This document shows, in pieces, positions 19,715 through 30,458 of a DNA stretch of 64,000 bases. The stretch's first letter is position 1. Each line of letters opens with the position of its first letter. Under the pieces are notes generated by a model. It was not told the DNA's origin, made no database searches, and saw only the letters and a program-made list of their open reading frames with translations. The stretch is taken from assembly GCA_002633005.1 (NCBI GenBank), contig NMRA01000132.1, positions 1 through 64,000 of the forward strand, given 5' to 3'. A program made the position numbers and the translations under genes. The stretch comes from Phoronis australis (lineage: Eukaryota > Phoronida > Phoronidae).

Positions 19715-20169
19715 GTGAGTTATCATTTGCTTAACCCTTCTCTTAGCTGGCCGTTTAAATTTCGGTTCGCGTACGTAATATTCAGCCTTTCGTTGTTTTT
19801 GACCAACCGTCTATACAGAATATTCAAAACCCTTTTTAAATAGCCGTGCTTTTGTTTTTTATTTATCTTATTTATTTTGTAGATGAACCATCCTCTGAAG
19901 TTGTCTAAAGGTTTTGTACCAACACTATATCTGTGGTGGGTTAATTTATTATAAATAACTCCGACTATTCCAATATTTGTTTAAATTTTGTTTGCAAAAA
20001 TTAACACGCGTCAGCTACCAATATTCCAATTTCAATATAACTTTATTTTCCTAGGCGCAACACTATCAGTTAGAATGGGCGTTTAGACTTAATATATGAA
20101 TACGAGTTATGATTACAATAGTCCGTCAATAAGTTTTAAAACACAGTGATCGCTAGTTTTGGTGTCTTT
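19715..20169 (+). repeat. Arm-internal tandem unit 2 (left arm)
   Basis: Same landmarks as unit 1 in the same order: GTGAGTTATCATTTGCTT, TTCAGCCTTTCGTTGTTTTT, CATCCTCTGAAGTTGT, GTTTAGACTT, TGGTGTCTTT. The units differ clearly from each other, while each unit is nearly identical to its mirror copy in the other arm. The tandem step is therefore older than the inverted duplication. Confidence 0.8.
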
Positions 20170-20959
20170 CATTCTCATATCATCCATTCACCGTGTGAAT
20201 ACCAAACATTTTATATAACTGCAATAATCATCTCCCAAAGTTGTTAACATTACCATCAAGTGCATCCCTAGGAATATCAAAAAATCATCTAATATACAAT
20301 CTGTGGATGAGCCAGTCCTAGCGTTAAAGTCTGCAGTCAGTATTATGTGCACCTCGCGCATTAAAGTAGCTTGTAACTGAGTGATATTTTCAATCTTCTT
20401 CTACCTTCAAACTACCGCCCCCATGCGCATTGCTAGAAACAGTAGCTGATTCTGGAGCAACATCAGTCAAAATATAAAGTACGCCCAGTGTTTGTCTATT
20501 TTGAAAGCTCGACAAACAATTCCTATCATGTCAGGATAATCAGAAAATGTTTTGATGACTTACTTAGATAATACTGCTTTCACTAAGACGGCAACGCCTG
20601 AGCATCTACCAAAATATGCCTTTTAAGCACTGGAATTTTTAAAATGCTACCAAACCTCCAAATACATATTTACACTGGCTGTTTTGTTTTGGTCAGTTTC
20701 TGTGATTCCCACAAGCTCGTTCATCAGATCGTGCCTACATGAATCTGGTCTAATCAAGTTTCAATTTAGATTCCAGAACGTGTGGGTTCCATGTTCATGT
20801 TTTAAGCCCTCGCCCGAAAACCTATTCGTTATTAAACGACAGGAGAACGATGTCGCGCATTGCTGCAAGATACTTTCGCCGTTTTATTTTTTGGTGCCCT
20901 TATGGCATTGAAATGAAATCGTGACAGAACTTTGAAAATAAAATTAACAACATCTTGAC

Positions 20960-21300
20960 TGATTACCTAGAAATCACGAAGCCAATCGAGATTGAACGAA
21001 ACCATCGCCTAGGATTTAAAGGAAATCGTCAGTCAACATGAAACCTACAGTCGATCGTCGTCAAATTGCAGAAATTTAAATACAAATACCTTGTTCTACA
21101 AAACAGAAAAAGTCTTTTAAGACACCAGCTATGGTTTTCTTGAGGGTTTCATTGAATCTGTTCGAGAAAAAATACAACGTCTCAAACCACTCTTGTTGAA
21201 GTATGGATGAGAGGGAAAATTTGCTTTCTGGTGCTACAATAAGCTACGCGTAGAGAAAAGTTATATATATGAACATACAAAAGACGACATCGTTCTCCTG
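20960..21300 (+). pseudogene. LINE ORF1 C-terminal relic in palindrome spacer
   Basis: Plus-strand pieces match the C-terminal part of L1-like ORF1 proteins (RNA-binding chaperone): IEIERNHRLGFKGNRQ, then IVVKLQKFKYKYLVLQNRKS, then IESVREKIQRLKPLLLKYG, and finally FWCYNKLRVEKSYIY. The frame shifts several times. A second copy of the later part lies after the N at 21362. The order ORF1 then endonuclease (21640 on) is that of a plus-strand LINE running from the spacer into the right arm. Confidence 0.65.
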
Positions 21301-21361
21301 TCGTTTAATAACGAATAGGTTTTCGGGCGAGGGCTTAAAACATGAACATGGAACCCACACG
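21036..21361 (+). repeat. Duplicated 325-bp segment across N 21362, copy 1
   Basis: Recurs at 21363-21686 with a few substitutions and a 2-bp indel. It starts ACATGAAACCTACAG and ends GGAACCCACACG at the N. Probably an assembly concatenation. Confidence 0.88.
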
Positions 21362-21362
21362 N

Positions 21363-21686
21363 ACGTGAAACCTACAGTCGATCGTCGTCAAATTGCAGAA
21401 ATTTAAATACAAACACCTTGTTCTACAAAACGGAAAAAATCTTAAGACACCAGCTATGGTTTTCTTGAGGGTTTCATTGAATCTGTTCGAGAAAAAATAC
21501 AACATCTCAAACCAGTCTTGCTGAAGTATGGATGAGAGGGAAAATTTGCTTTTTGGTGCTACAATAAGCTACGCGTAGAAAAAAGTTATATATATGAACA
21601 TACAAAAGACGACATCGTTCTCATGTCGTTTAATAACGAATAGGTTTTCGGGCGAGGGCTTAAAACATGAACATGGAACCCACACG
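21363..21686 (+). repeat. Duplicated 325-bp segment across N 21362, copy 2
   Basis: Starts right after the N and runs without a break into the right arm. With copy 1 removed the palindrome spacer would shrink to about 430 bp. Confidence 0.88.
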
Positions 21687-22200
21687 GTCTGGAATCTAAA
21701 TTGAAACTTGGTTAGACCAGATTCATGTAGGCACGATCTGATGAACGAGCTTGTGGGAATCACAGAAATTGACCAAAACAAAACAGCCAGTGTAAACATG
21801 TATTTGTAGGTTTGGTAGCATTTTAAAAATTCCAGAGTTTAAAAGGCATATTATGGTAGATGCTCAGGCGTTGCCGTCTTAGTGAAAGCAGCATTATCTA
21901 AGTAAGTCATCAAAACATTTTCTGATTATCCTGACATGTTAGGAATTGTTTGTCGAGCTTTCAAAATAGACAAAGACTGGGCGTACTTTATATTTTGACT
22001 TATGTTGCTCCAGAATCAGCTACTGTTTCTAGCAATGCGCATGGGGGCGGTAGTTTGAAGGTAGAAGAAGATTGAAAATATCACTCAGTTACAAGCTACT
22101 TTAATGCGCGAGGTGCATATAATGCTGACTGCAGACTTTGACGCTAGGACTGGCTCATCCACAGATTGTATATTAGATGATTTTTTGATATTCCTAGGGA
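21640..22200 (+). pseudogene. LINE endonuclease relic in right arm
   Basis: Plus-strand fragments fit an apurinic-type LINE endonuclease: IKIETWLDQIHVGTI, ELVGITEIDQNKTASVN, GRCSGVAVLVKAALSK, AFKIDKDWAYFI, then LTADFDARTGSSTDC (family GDFNAR-G motif, here DFDAR). Stops and frame changes interrupt it. The left arm holds the same relic in inverse orientation (about 20250-20830). The LINE insertion therefore predates the inverted duplication, or was copied by it. Confidence 0.7.
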
Positions 22201-22333
22201 TTCACTTGATGGTAATGTTAACAACTTTGGGAGATGATTATTGCAGTTATATAAATCGTTTGGTATTCACACAGTGAATGGATGATATGAGAATGAAAGA
22301 CAACAAAACTAGCGATCACTATGTTTTAAAACT
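22197..22333 (+). repeat. 137-bp duplication across N 22334, copy 1
   Basis: GGGATTCACTTGATGG...GTTTTAAAACT, repeated at 22335-22471 with a handful of substitutions. Copy 2 is closer to the left-arm mirror sequence. Confidence 0.9.
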
Positions 22334-22334
22334 N

Positions 22335-22471
22335 GGGATTCACTTGATGGTAATGTTAACAACTTTGGGAGATGATTATTGCAGTTATATAAAACGTTTG
22401 GTATTCACACGGTGAATGGATGATATGAGAATGAAAGACACCAAAACTAGCGATCACTGTGTTTTAAAACT
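22335..22471 (+). repeat. 137-bp duplication across N 22334, copy 2
   Basis: Same length as copy 1, and continues into the right arm. The exact fit at the N marks a join of two overlapping contigs or haplotypes. Confidence 0.9.
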
Positions 22472-23822
22472 TATTGACGGACTATTGTAATCATAACTCG
22501 TATTCATATCATAAGTCTAAACGCCCATTCTAACTTATAGTGTTGCGCAACAGAGAAAATAAAGTTATATCGAAATTGCAATATTGGTAGCTGACGCGTG
22601 TTAATTTTTGCTTACGGAAACAAAAGAAAATAAACAAGTATTGGAATAATCGGAGTTGTCTATAATAAATTAACCCACCACAGATATAGTGTTGGTACAA
22701 AACCTTTAGACAACTTTAGAGGATGGTTCATCTACAAAATAAATAAGATAAATAAAAAACAAAAACACGGCTATTTAAAAAGGGTTTTGAATATTCTGTA
22801 TAGACGGTTGGTCAAAAACAACGAAAGGCTGAATATTACGTACGCGAAACGAAATTTAAACGGCCAGCTAAGAGAAGGGTTAAGCAAATGATAACTCACC
22901 GCTAGCACGAGGATGGAGCATGGACTTTATTGCGAATTTGTTTGATAAAGACACTAAAACTAACGATCGCTGTGTTTCAGAATTTGTCGACGGATTAATG
23001 TAGTCGCAACTCGTATACATATATTCAAAGTCTAAACGCGCATTGTAACTTATCGTATTAAGCTACGGAGATTATTAGATTGAAATTGGTAAATTGGTAG
23101 TTGATGTCTGTTAAATTGTTTTCTTACGGAAAAAGAGAATAAAAATTTTGAAATAATCGGAATTGTTTACGATAAACTCACCACAGAGGTAGTGTGGGTG
23201 ACAAACCTTTATACAACTTCAGAGGATGGTTAACATCAAATAGACAAAAATAGTAAAAAAAGTTATTGAATGTTCAATATTGATTATAGACGATCTACAA
23301 AATGAAATAAAAATAAAGAGTATAGACGGTTGGTCAAAAACAACGAAAGGCTGGATACCGTACGCGAAACGAAACTTAAAAGTCTGGCTAAGAGAAGCAA
23401 ATGATAACTCATCGCTAACTCGCAAACTTTGATCTCGGAATAGTTTGTGTAATCAGTCGTCTCTTCGGTTTACTTATATTACCGAGGTCTTTTTATAAAC
23501 TTTGCGTAGCACCTAATAACATAAAGACAATCATTTATTTGCGACGCGTGTATGCCCAGACGTGTTTGTGTCAGCCTAGGTTTTACGTGATGATTATGTA
23601 AGATTTGTCAAAGCTCAGACGGTGCTTTGTGTGTATTTGTGTACGAAAACTTGACGTCACGCTTCGCATTCATCCGCTTTTATTCACTTTTGTATGCCGT
23701 TAGTAATTCTCGGTTAAACACGAAAAGTTCCTTTTCTCTCTTAGTTGGTCAGACTATTTCCAACACTATGTATACCTACCTGCAAGAGAGGTGCGCGTTC
23801 ACCTACTTTTATCCCAAACGAC

Positions 23823-23914
23823 CCTTACAAAAATGAACTTAAGTTTTCATCGAAAAACTTAAGTTTTTGGTCTGAAAAACTTAAGTTTTCATTCCCAAAA
23901 ACTTAAGTTTTTGG
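23823..23914. repeat. Array of four AACTTAAGTTT palindromes, right arm only
   Basis: Four copies of a perfect AT-rich palindrome around CTTAAG (AAACTTAAGTTT core, up to 16 bp) lie 19-25 bp apart and end at the N at 23915. The left arm has an unrelated 202-bp segment at the matching place. Confidence 0.8.
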
Positions 23915-24303
23915 NGACTTTACGGGACATCTGTTGTTGGGTTGGGTGGTTATCCCCTTTTGTATACGCCTTTGTTTTTGATGAGACAGAACACACAATA
24001 TACAACGACGACAGTCGGCGCACACGAACCAAGGTAATCCACGTTTTGTTCTTATTCAGCATCCCTCTTTTTTTTCGATTCTCGATCCGTTGCTAGGAGC
24101 CGCAAAACGGGCATCGAGGTGCCTCTCTCACCAATTAAACCTATTACGTCATGAGTCGTGACGTCATTGACACATCCGGTAGGCGGATGGTGTCCCTTCC
24201 GATCGCAGTTATTCCACGTGACCTTTGACCTTTTCCTTTTACATAGATGACCTTTGACCGAGGAGCCTCAAAATAAGACTCCAAAACCTCTTACTATACT
24301 ACT

Positions 24304-24309
24304 CATGGC
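24304..24309 (+). repeat. 6-bp target-site duplication of palindromic element, right
   Basis: CATGGC, identical to 18228-18233. Confidence 0.85.
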
Positions 24310-27300
24310 CCAATCCGGTGGAACTCGAAGTAAAAATGTGGGGCCCGACAACGTTATTGCGGCGAACCGCAGACTTTGCCAGAAGACCGAACTGACCATC
24401 TGAACTACATGGCCGGGAACTCTGAAGAAGAAGAAGATATGCATCGTGGCAATACCTTGATACCATGTGCTTTGCTTTGTTCTTATATGACGTCATATAT
24501 ACGCCAAGCGTACCTGCACCTGTAAAGCGACAATGTTATCTGTGATGTTGAATAACTACTGAAGTTTTATTTCACAATAATTAAATTTATAAGAATTTTC
24601 ACTTTGTAAGATGTGCAAGTTAAAGCCATGAACCATTCAATAATATTAAAAGCTCGTCGCCGGGAATATTAAAAATAATCCATCACGGAAGGTAACATTT
24701 GAAACACTGAACCGTTGTGCAGCAGTCTGTACGTCTCTTTAGCTTCGATGACTTTCTTAGATTTCTAGGTATACTTTCGTGTCATATATTCTGTAATGGA
24801 AATATTAATAGAAATATTTCCTCGTGTTAGTCACTGCACTGGAAAATAACGGTGTACATTGTGCTGATTCGCAGAACTTGAGGTAACAACGGCATTGTAA
24901 AAAGCAGATTTTACGCTACCGGTGACGGAAAGTCGAGGAACGCTGCGAGCATACGATTGGGTCAGTAAAAACATACTCGATGTCGCAGGTCACAATTTCC
25001 TGTGAATATCGTAGTTCTCAGTGTAGATGTACATCCATAACAAAACGGTTTCATTTGATTTGAATTAGATTTCTTTTCTTATTTTGTTGGGGAAGATATG
25101 TAGGCAATTGACCTCATTCATGATGACCCAGATTAAAACTAGCGAAGCCTAAAAACAGCCGCATCATCTCTGAGCATCGGAATTTCCTTCGGTAAATCTT
25201 TGCGTCGGATGACGGGCTCCCATTTTAAACCGCTATAACCTAGAATCGTTATTTTAGCATCCACGTGTTCCTAAGACGTATAGAAATTGTTCTGTAGTGT
25301 TAGTTTTTCCATATCTTTATTCAATGTTTAATTTATTGACTTTGTTTTGCTACCGACTTTATCACCAGTCGATCATCGGGATTCCCGACACCTACCAGTG
25401 ATTGTGTGTATCCATTTACAGGGTAAAGAAATGGGTCATCGTTTGCAATGTTAGCAAAATTTTTCCAAGAGGCAAGTAAAACCAATGAGATAAATGTATA
25501 TAGCTCATTGAGTAAAACTGTATCATGTTTCACTTTTGATATTTATTCCTTTAAAATGAATACGCAAGGACCATTCCAATTTTAAAGTAGTTCATACTGA
25601 TGATAATGGCTATTATCGAAATTGCATTTGAGTAGTTTGGACACCAGATTTACAGATTTTTCAGTAATGTTTGAAGATGTTTCCGTAAAGGCCTAACATC
25701 GAAAATCCAGCACGTTAACGTATTAAATTGGTGTCTAGTTGGTACCTTTCCCCATTACTAGCCTTTCAAAAAGTTTAATACATGAAGTGATTTCAATAAC
25801 AATTTTAGGAATACTCTATGTTGTTTATAATAAGAATGCGCCAGTTTGGAACAGTGGTGGACTGCGCTTGAAGTAGCGAAAAGTTCAGATTAACCAATGG
25901 AACTGTTCGTTACTGACATTACATAAGTATATAAACACGTTCTGTAATGGTAATATATACACGACAAAGAAGAGTTTCTAGATTCAAAAGCTATGCTCGT
26001 TTCTTAAAACAAAACATATTTGACAAAAAGTGCTCATGAACCTGAACTGGACAGCGTATCACCTCAGAGGACATGTTGTAACCGTTCCACAATAGTTTGT
26101 GAAAGCGTCTACAAACACAAACTAACGTAGATTGTTGGCTGTAAAAAAATTCGAACGACGCCAACGGCTCAACATGTCGCGAAATCATTGTGCGTAACAA
26201 AACAACGCACAACACAACTTGCATTATAAATACGACTGCCTCATTAACATTTCGATAAGACACCGCAGTTCCTTGGAATAACGTGGCAACTGAAAATAAC
26301 GTTCCCTTCTATCAGAAGCTCATTTCTCCACTTCTCAAAATATGCAGCCTCTCACGCTTTGCAATTTTAAACACAGCACGTATTTTGCCGTACTTACGTT
26401 ACACAGGTGTGGTATCAAATGACGATAAGTGTTCTTAAAATAGTGGATGGGCCCTATTCTAACATTGTTGGATTTCGAACTTCATCCGGATCTCATCGGG
26501 GTATTAAGAAACATTGATTTCCATGTAATTCAGCAATGAAATGTCCAAATATGGTGTTCCAGTCGACAATGAGTCACTGTAAAGAATGAATTACTATTAG
26601 TAACCATTAATGTCATTTTAAACTTTTGGGAGTTTGCCGGAGTTAAATTGAGCGATCTTAACAGTCAAAAGTATGAAACCCAATTACTACTCTGTTGATA
26701 TCGTCAACTAAGCTGAAGATTTTTTTATGCTGCAATAAGCAAAACGAAACTGATGAAACGATCCTCGTAATGCCTGGGTCACGGAAAGCTTCCGACGAAG
26801 TTCGACCACTTTGCGGCATGTATTATCGGCCGACGGTCGGCTGCAGGCCACTGATAAATGGCATGATTGTGCTAGGTTTCCGTTACAGTGCGACATATAT
26901 TGGGATTCGGTCGACAACATAGCATGCCAAATGCGAGAATATCAATAGCGGCAAACATTGTTGTGACAGAATTGAGCCGGTGACATCAGCCGAACATTAT
27001 TCGATGTGTAACCAAGGCAGGCAAAAATGAAATGGAACATGATGCTCGTCGGCACCTTGTTTAGGGGGTTAGCAACTGAATGTCCCGTAAACAGAGTGAC
27101 GATACCTGACGATGACAGGGAGAAGAGGCAAAAGACGGGCGTCGATGTAAAAATCCGCAGTAATTCGTGCAGCATTAGTCGGAAGACCGGTCATGTCACA
27201 CTGAGGAAGTTTTTAGGACAATTATGAAAGTGTATACTGTTTTAAATAACGAGATGATTGGACATGGATTTTTATTTCGACAAGGTTTATCGGAATATGC

Positions 27301-27545
27301 GTACAATTCTCTGAGACCGGTTCTTCATCAGGACTCGACGAAGTGGGAAAAGGCGCATGCTGCGGTAAATGAAGTTTACAAGAACAAAGCCCACTCAACG
27401 CTCTTTTTCCAGTAAGTAAAACCGAATTCGCAAAATTCGGCGGTACGGAGTGACGACGGATGTCTCGTTGAAGCAATTACATTGCTATCAAGTCAAATGT
27501 CAAACTTATTGACTTTCTTTATTTAAAATGAAATGTATATTATAA
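24310..27545. other. 3.2 kb without recognised genes
   Basis: Only short frames. A repeat at 25244-25533 has a partner at about 30132-30458. The other stretches show no motif, RNA gene or TIR that I can support. Confidence 0.5.
25244..25533 (-). repeat. Dispersed repeat, minus-strand copy
   Basis: On the minus strand it holds CCCTGTAAATGGATACACAC, GGTAGGTGTC, AAAACTAACACTACAGAACA and GCTAAAATAACGATTCTAG. All recur in order on the plus strand at 30236-30458. Both copies can be read as a peptide with YPVNGYTQS. The family is unknown. Confidence 0.7.
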
Positions 27546-28450
27546 TTAAATTGTCGTGAGTAATTTTGAAGGAAAAGGGTAAAATCCAACCTCTCTAAAT
27601 GCTTTAGTTAATTGAAAAAATGATATGACACTTTTAACTACCAAAGCGCCAAAACTTTCCACCCGCAAAAACACCGCGTACACGTAAGAAGGAGGTCTTC
27701 CGCGGATAGTTTGAAAATCTATTAAAGTTTTCTGGACACTATTGATTCCCCCTGAGAAAGTTTCAAAAGCCGCCAAAGTGATATCATGAGTTCTGCCACT
27801 GCCATCAGCACGGTGGAAGTGCTTCAAAAAGGCAACGAAGATACTGTACATGTGGGTACCACTTTCAAAATGTCTCTCGCTAAAATTGACTAGTTCACGC
27901 GAGGCAAAGACGCAGCTATTCCATTTCTGAGGACCCACAACTCCATCAGACGACAGATACTCCAGCGTGGAGTATGCCTTTATTTGATGACCGACTGCGT
28001 GGTGGCGCAGGAGGAGGTGGAAAGATCTGACGCTGTGCGAGGCATAAGGCTCAGAAGAATTCATTGCGAGATGACTCCTTTTAGTCCAAATCCAGGTTGA
28101 TACTCCAGCTACTGACACAGTTTGTCTGCAATCGATAGCTTTTGCCGAGGAGATGCTGGGAATAAACCAGACAGGGGTAATGACTTGGTACGACTACCTC
28201 CGAGACGCATTGCTCCACCTACCTCATGAACAGCCCCATATGGATTAGCGGCCCCGGAGACATCGTTTAAATCGACGAGTCGTTTACGGTAATTAGACTG
28301 AACAACGTGGGCCACGTGGTTCAGCAGCAATACTGCCCCGCAAAGAACGTCGGACTTCTGCAGCTTGTGCTGAAAAGGAACGCCAGCGCACTTCTCCCCA
28401 TTATGTAGCAGTTCATCTTGCCCGGCTCTGATATGTGGGGTGCCTACTAC
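27546..28450 (-). CDS. Unidentified protein-coding-like segment, two frames
   Basis: Two adjacent minus-strand frames look coding. The first, open from about 28450 to 28109, reads through CAGVPFQHKLQKSDVLCGAV, LLLNHVAHVVQSNYRKRLVD and NPYGAVHEVGGAMRLGGS. The second, 28118-27546 (190 codons), includes KWNSCVFASRELVNFSERHF, FVAFLKHFHRADGSGRTHD and TLAAFETFSGGINSVQKTL and ends at a TAA. They differ by a frame and touch at 28109-28118, so a single frameshift or a small intron could join them. Residue composition is protein-like. I do not recognise the family. The upstream end abuts the repeat module that begins at about 28430, which may have truncated it. It may be a gene, a processed pseudogene or a transposon ORF. 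Confidence 0.45.
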
Positions 28451-29420
28451 GGCTTCATCGGAAAATCATTAGCCGTCCACTTTATATTAAAAACATACAT
28501 GCCCATTTTCACAATTATCCTGAAAGCGATTTGGTTGATAGAGGGGTGGACGCCAAAAAAAAAACAGACTCGAAAATGGTAAAAATGGCCACTAGGTGGT
28601 GCAAACTAAGTGGAATCCATATGAAAACGGAAAGATTGCGTCACCACACTAACAAAAGCCTGTACGCCAATGTTTTTTGAAAATACGTTGAGGACCTTTG
28701 AACATACAGAGTTTCACGTAAAAATATAACTGCCACCAGGGGGCACTGACTTACTTGACTTAAAACCCTTGCCACCCCGTGGTGGATAGGGCCTCTGTGA
28801 CAGAACGCCATCGAAGCCTGTTGTTCGCCATCTGTCTTATTTGGTGCAGGGGGTACACCAGTACTCAAATCCGTCAGAAAGTCGTCGTCTTTTGTCAACA
28901 TCATATAAATGCACTTACTAAATTTAGTAAAGCTCCTGCAGACGGTTTAGGAGATACAGCCATAGACGCAAAAAAACAAAACTGCCAATAGGAGGCGCCA
29001 CAGTTGTCGAAATCGTCGGAAAATCATCGTCAGTCTTCCTCTTCACAGTAAGAACACACATGCCAATTTTCACAATCATCACAGCGGTTTGGTTGATAGA
29101 GGGGTGGACGACTAAAGACATTCTCGAAAACAGTAAAAATGGCCACTAGGAGGCGCAAGTTACGTCGAATCTATCCGAAAACGGGTGGATAGCGTCATCT
29201 CACTAACAGACGCCTACATGCCAAATTTTTACGAAGAGAGGTAAACGTAAAAAACTAAAATTGCCACTAGGGGGCAGACCGGTAGTCGAATCTGAAAGTT
29301 TGCTCATGCCATCCCATCCATGAAAGGAACACGCCGGATGGACGCCGGACGGACGCCGGAGCATGTGTGGTGTCCTCCCGGACATGTTGGACGTACATCT
29401 TGACGAGTTCATGTAGCGGG
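28430..29420 (+). repeat. Repeat module with CTCF-like motif array, copy 1
   Basis: Tandemly organised module of about 120-150-bp units, each ending in an A-rich tract followed by GCCACTAGG-type boxes. Five clear boxes lie on the plus strand: about 28588-28601 (CCACTAGGTGGTGC), 28733-28746 (CCACCAGGGGGCAC), 28985-28998 (CCAATAGGAGGCGC), 29143-29156 (CCACTAGGAGGCGC) and 29264-29277 (CCACTAGGGGGCAG). A degenerate sixth may lie near 28850. The vertebrate CTCF core is usually written CCACCAGGGGGCGC. The module ends in GC-rich CGCCGGACG repeats at about 29330. A second copy lies at 41040-42115. Confidence 0.8.
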
Positions 29421-29750
29421 AACGTTACGCGGGCAACAGCGGTCGACAGGCGTTTTTTACGTTAGTCGACCATATTGCACTGTGGTACCCCACTTCTTGA
29501 GTACTGAAAACCCAACGTCCCTTTTAAGGGCCACTCCCACTTCCCAATCGGGCTGTTTTACTTGGAATTTTCTACAACAATACAGCGTGCGCCTGGACAT
29601 GATTTCTACTGTGTAAAAGTAACTTTTCTTTACGTTTTCTATTATACAATAAAAAGTGTATGCCGTTACTACACTGTAATTGGTAAAATGCCAACTCAAG
29701 AATTAATAATTAATAATTAATAAGTAATTTTCTCCCTGATGCTTCTATTT

Positions 29751-30000
29751 CACATGCGCGCACCCAGCCTGAAAAATAAGGGGCTCGACTTTCCGAGAAT
29801 GTGGACCTTTTACTAAGATTCATGGGGTACGTTCTAAGCTATGAATTGTAAATTTGGCGCCGAATTTGGTAGTTCCTACCTTTTTAGTGGCCCTTTCGTC
29901 TCGTTTTCTACTTTTCCGAAGTTTTTGTTTCTCTAAGGTGGACCTCTTTGCCCACTTCGTCAAATGGCGGTTCGTTCGACTCCCACCCCTGAGTGCAAGC
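29751..30000 (+). repeat. MITE relic, copy 1 (CATGCGCG family)
   Basis: Begins CACATGCGCGCACCCAG and shares GGGGCTCGA, AATGTGGACCTTTTA, AGCTATGAATTGTA, TTTTTAGTGG and CCACTTCG in order with 42828-43048. The right TIR is decayed here. Confidence 0.7.
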
Positions 30001-30131
30001 AGATAATCCTTTTAAATTAAGTTTGAATCAAAAACGAAATGCATTTTACTTTCAGGCACCACACATCTGACTCCACCAACACGATTTGTTAACTCTACAT
30101 GCATGAGTAAACGTTTGGTTTAGGAAACACT

Positions 30132-30458
30132 TTGAATCACCCAATTATAAATGAGTTAAGTATTGTTTTTCGAAGCGACGAGATTTACCTGGATTTTCTA
30201 ACCGTGCAATACTCTGAACATAGTGACACAGCGTTTCCTTACCCTGTAAATGGATACACACAATCGCCGGTAGGTGTCAGGTATCCCGTAGACGTCACTG
30301 AACAGGTAACCGACCGGTTATAAAGTCGGCGAAAACCTCTAACTTCAAACTCAATTAATGAAAAAATTTGTGAAGGTATGGCAAAACTAACACCACAGAA
30401 CAATTTCCATACGTCTTGTGAATATGTTGATGCTAAAATCATGATTCTAGATTAAAAC
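30132..30458 (+). repeat. Dispersed repeat, plus-strand copy
   Basis: Partner of 25244-25533 in inverse orientation. It contains a 63-codon frame with YPVNGYTQSPVGVRYP; the other copy reads YPVNGYTQSLVGVGNP. The shared frame may be chance or a decayed element ORF. Confidence 0.65.

Larger units (their letters stand above)
18234..20855 (+). repeat. Left arm of palindrome
   Basis: 2622 bp. It pairs with 21610-24303. It contains two tandem units of about 460 bp (19201-19667 and 19715-20169), an inverted LINE endonuclease relic at its inner end (about 20250-20855), and a 202-bp stretch (18622-18823) missing from the right arm. Confidence 0.9.
18234..24303. mobile_element. Giant palindromic (foldback) element, Polinton-like ends
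   Basis: The left arm (18234-20855) is repeated in reverse complement as the right arm (21610-24303), with a spacer of about 750 bp. The outer ends read AGTAGTATAGTAAGAGG inward from both sides, giving 5'-AG...CT-3'. A perfect CATGGC lies just outside each end. Arm divergence is low: about seven differences in the outer 330 bp. No long ORF is present. A 6-bp target duplication plus AG/CT ends plus very long TIRs is the published pattern of Polinton/Maverick elements. No pPolB, integrase, ATPase or capsid sequence is visible, so any assignment is to a non-autonomous derivative and is inference. Confidence 0.85.
21610..24303 (-). repeat. Right arm of palindrome
   Basis: 2694 bp, reverse complement of the left arm. 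Its extra length comes mainly from the N-bridged 137-bp duplication at 22197-22471. It lacks the left-arm segment 18622-18823. Confidence 0.9.

Noticed and set aside
20684-21799. Paired 75-76-codon ORFs (FWSVSVIPTSSFIRSCLHES) in both arms
   Set aside because: They are antisense to the LINE endonuclease relic; the duplicate exists only because the arms are inverse copies.
18234-24303. Search for Polinton genes (DNA polymerase B, integrase, ATPase, protease, capsid)
   Set aside because: No frame in the element is long enough and no motif was seen; only LINE pieces are present.
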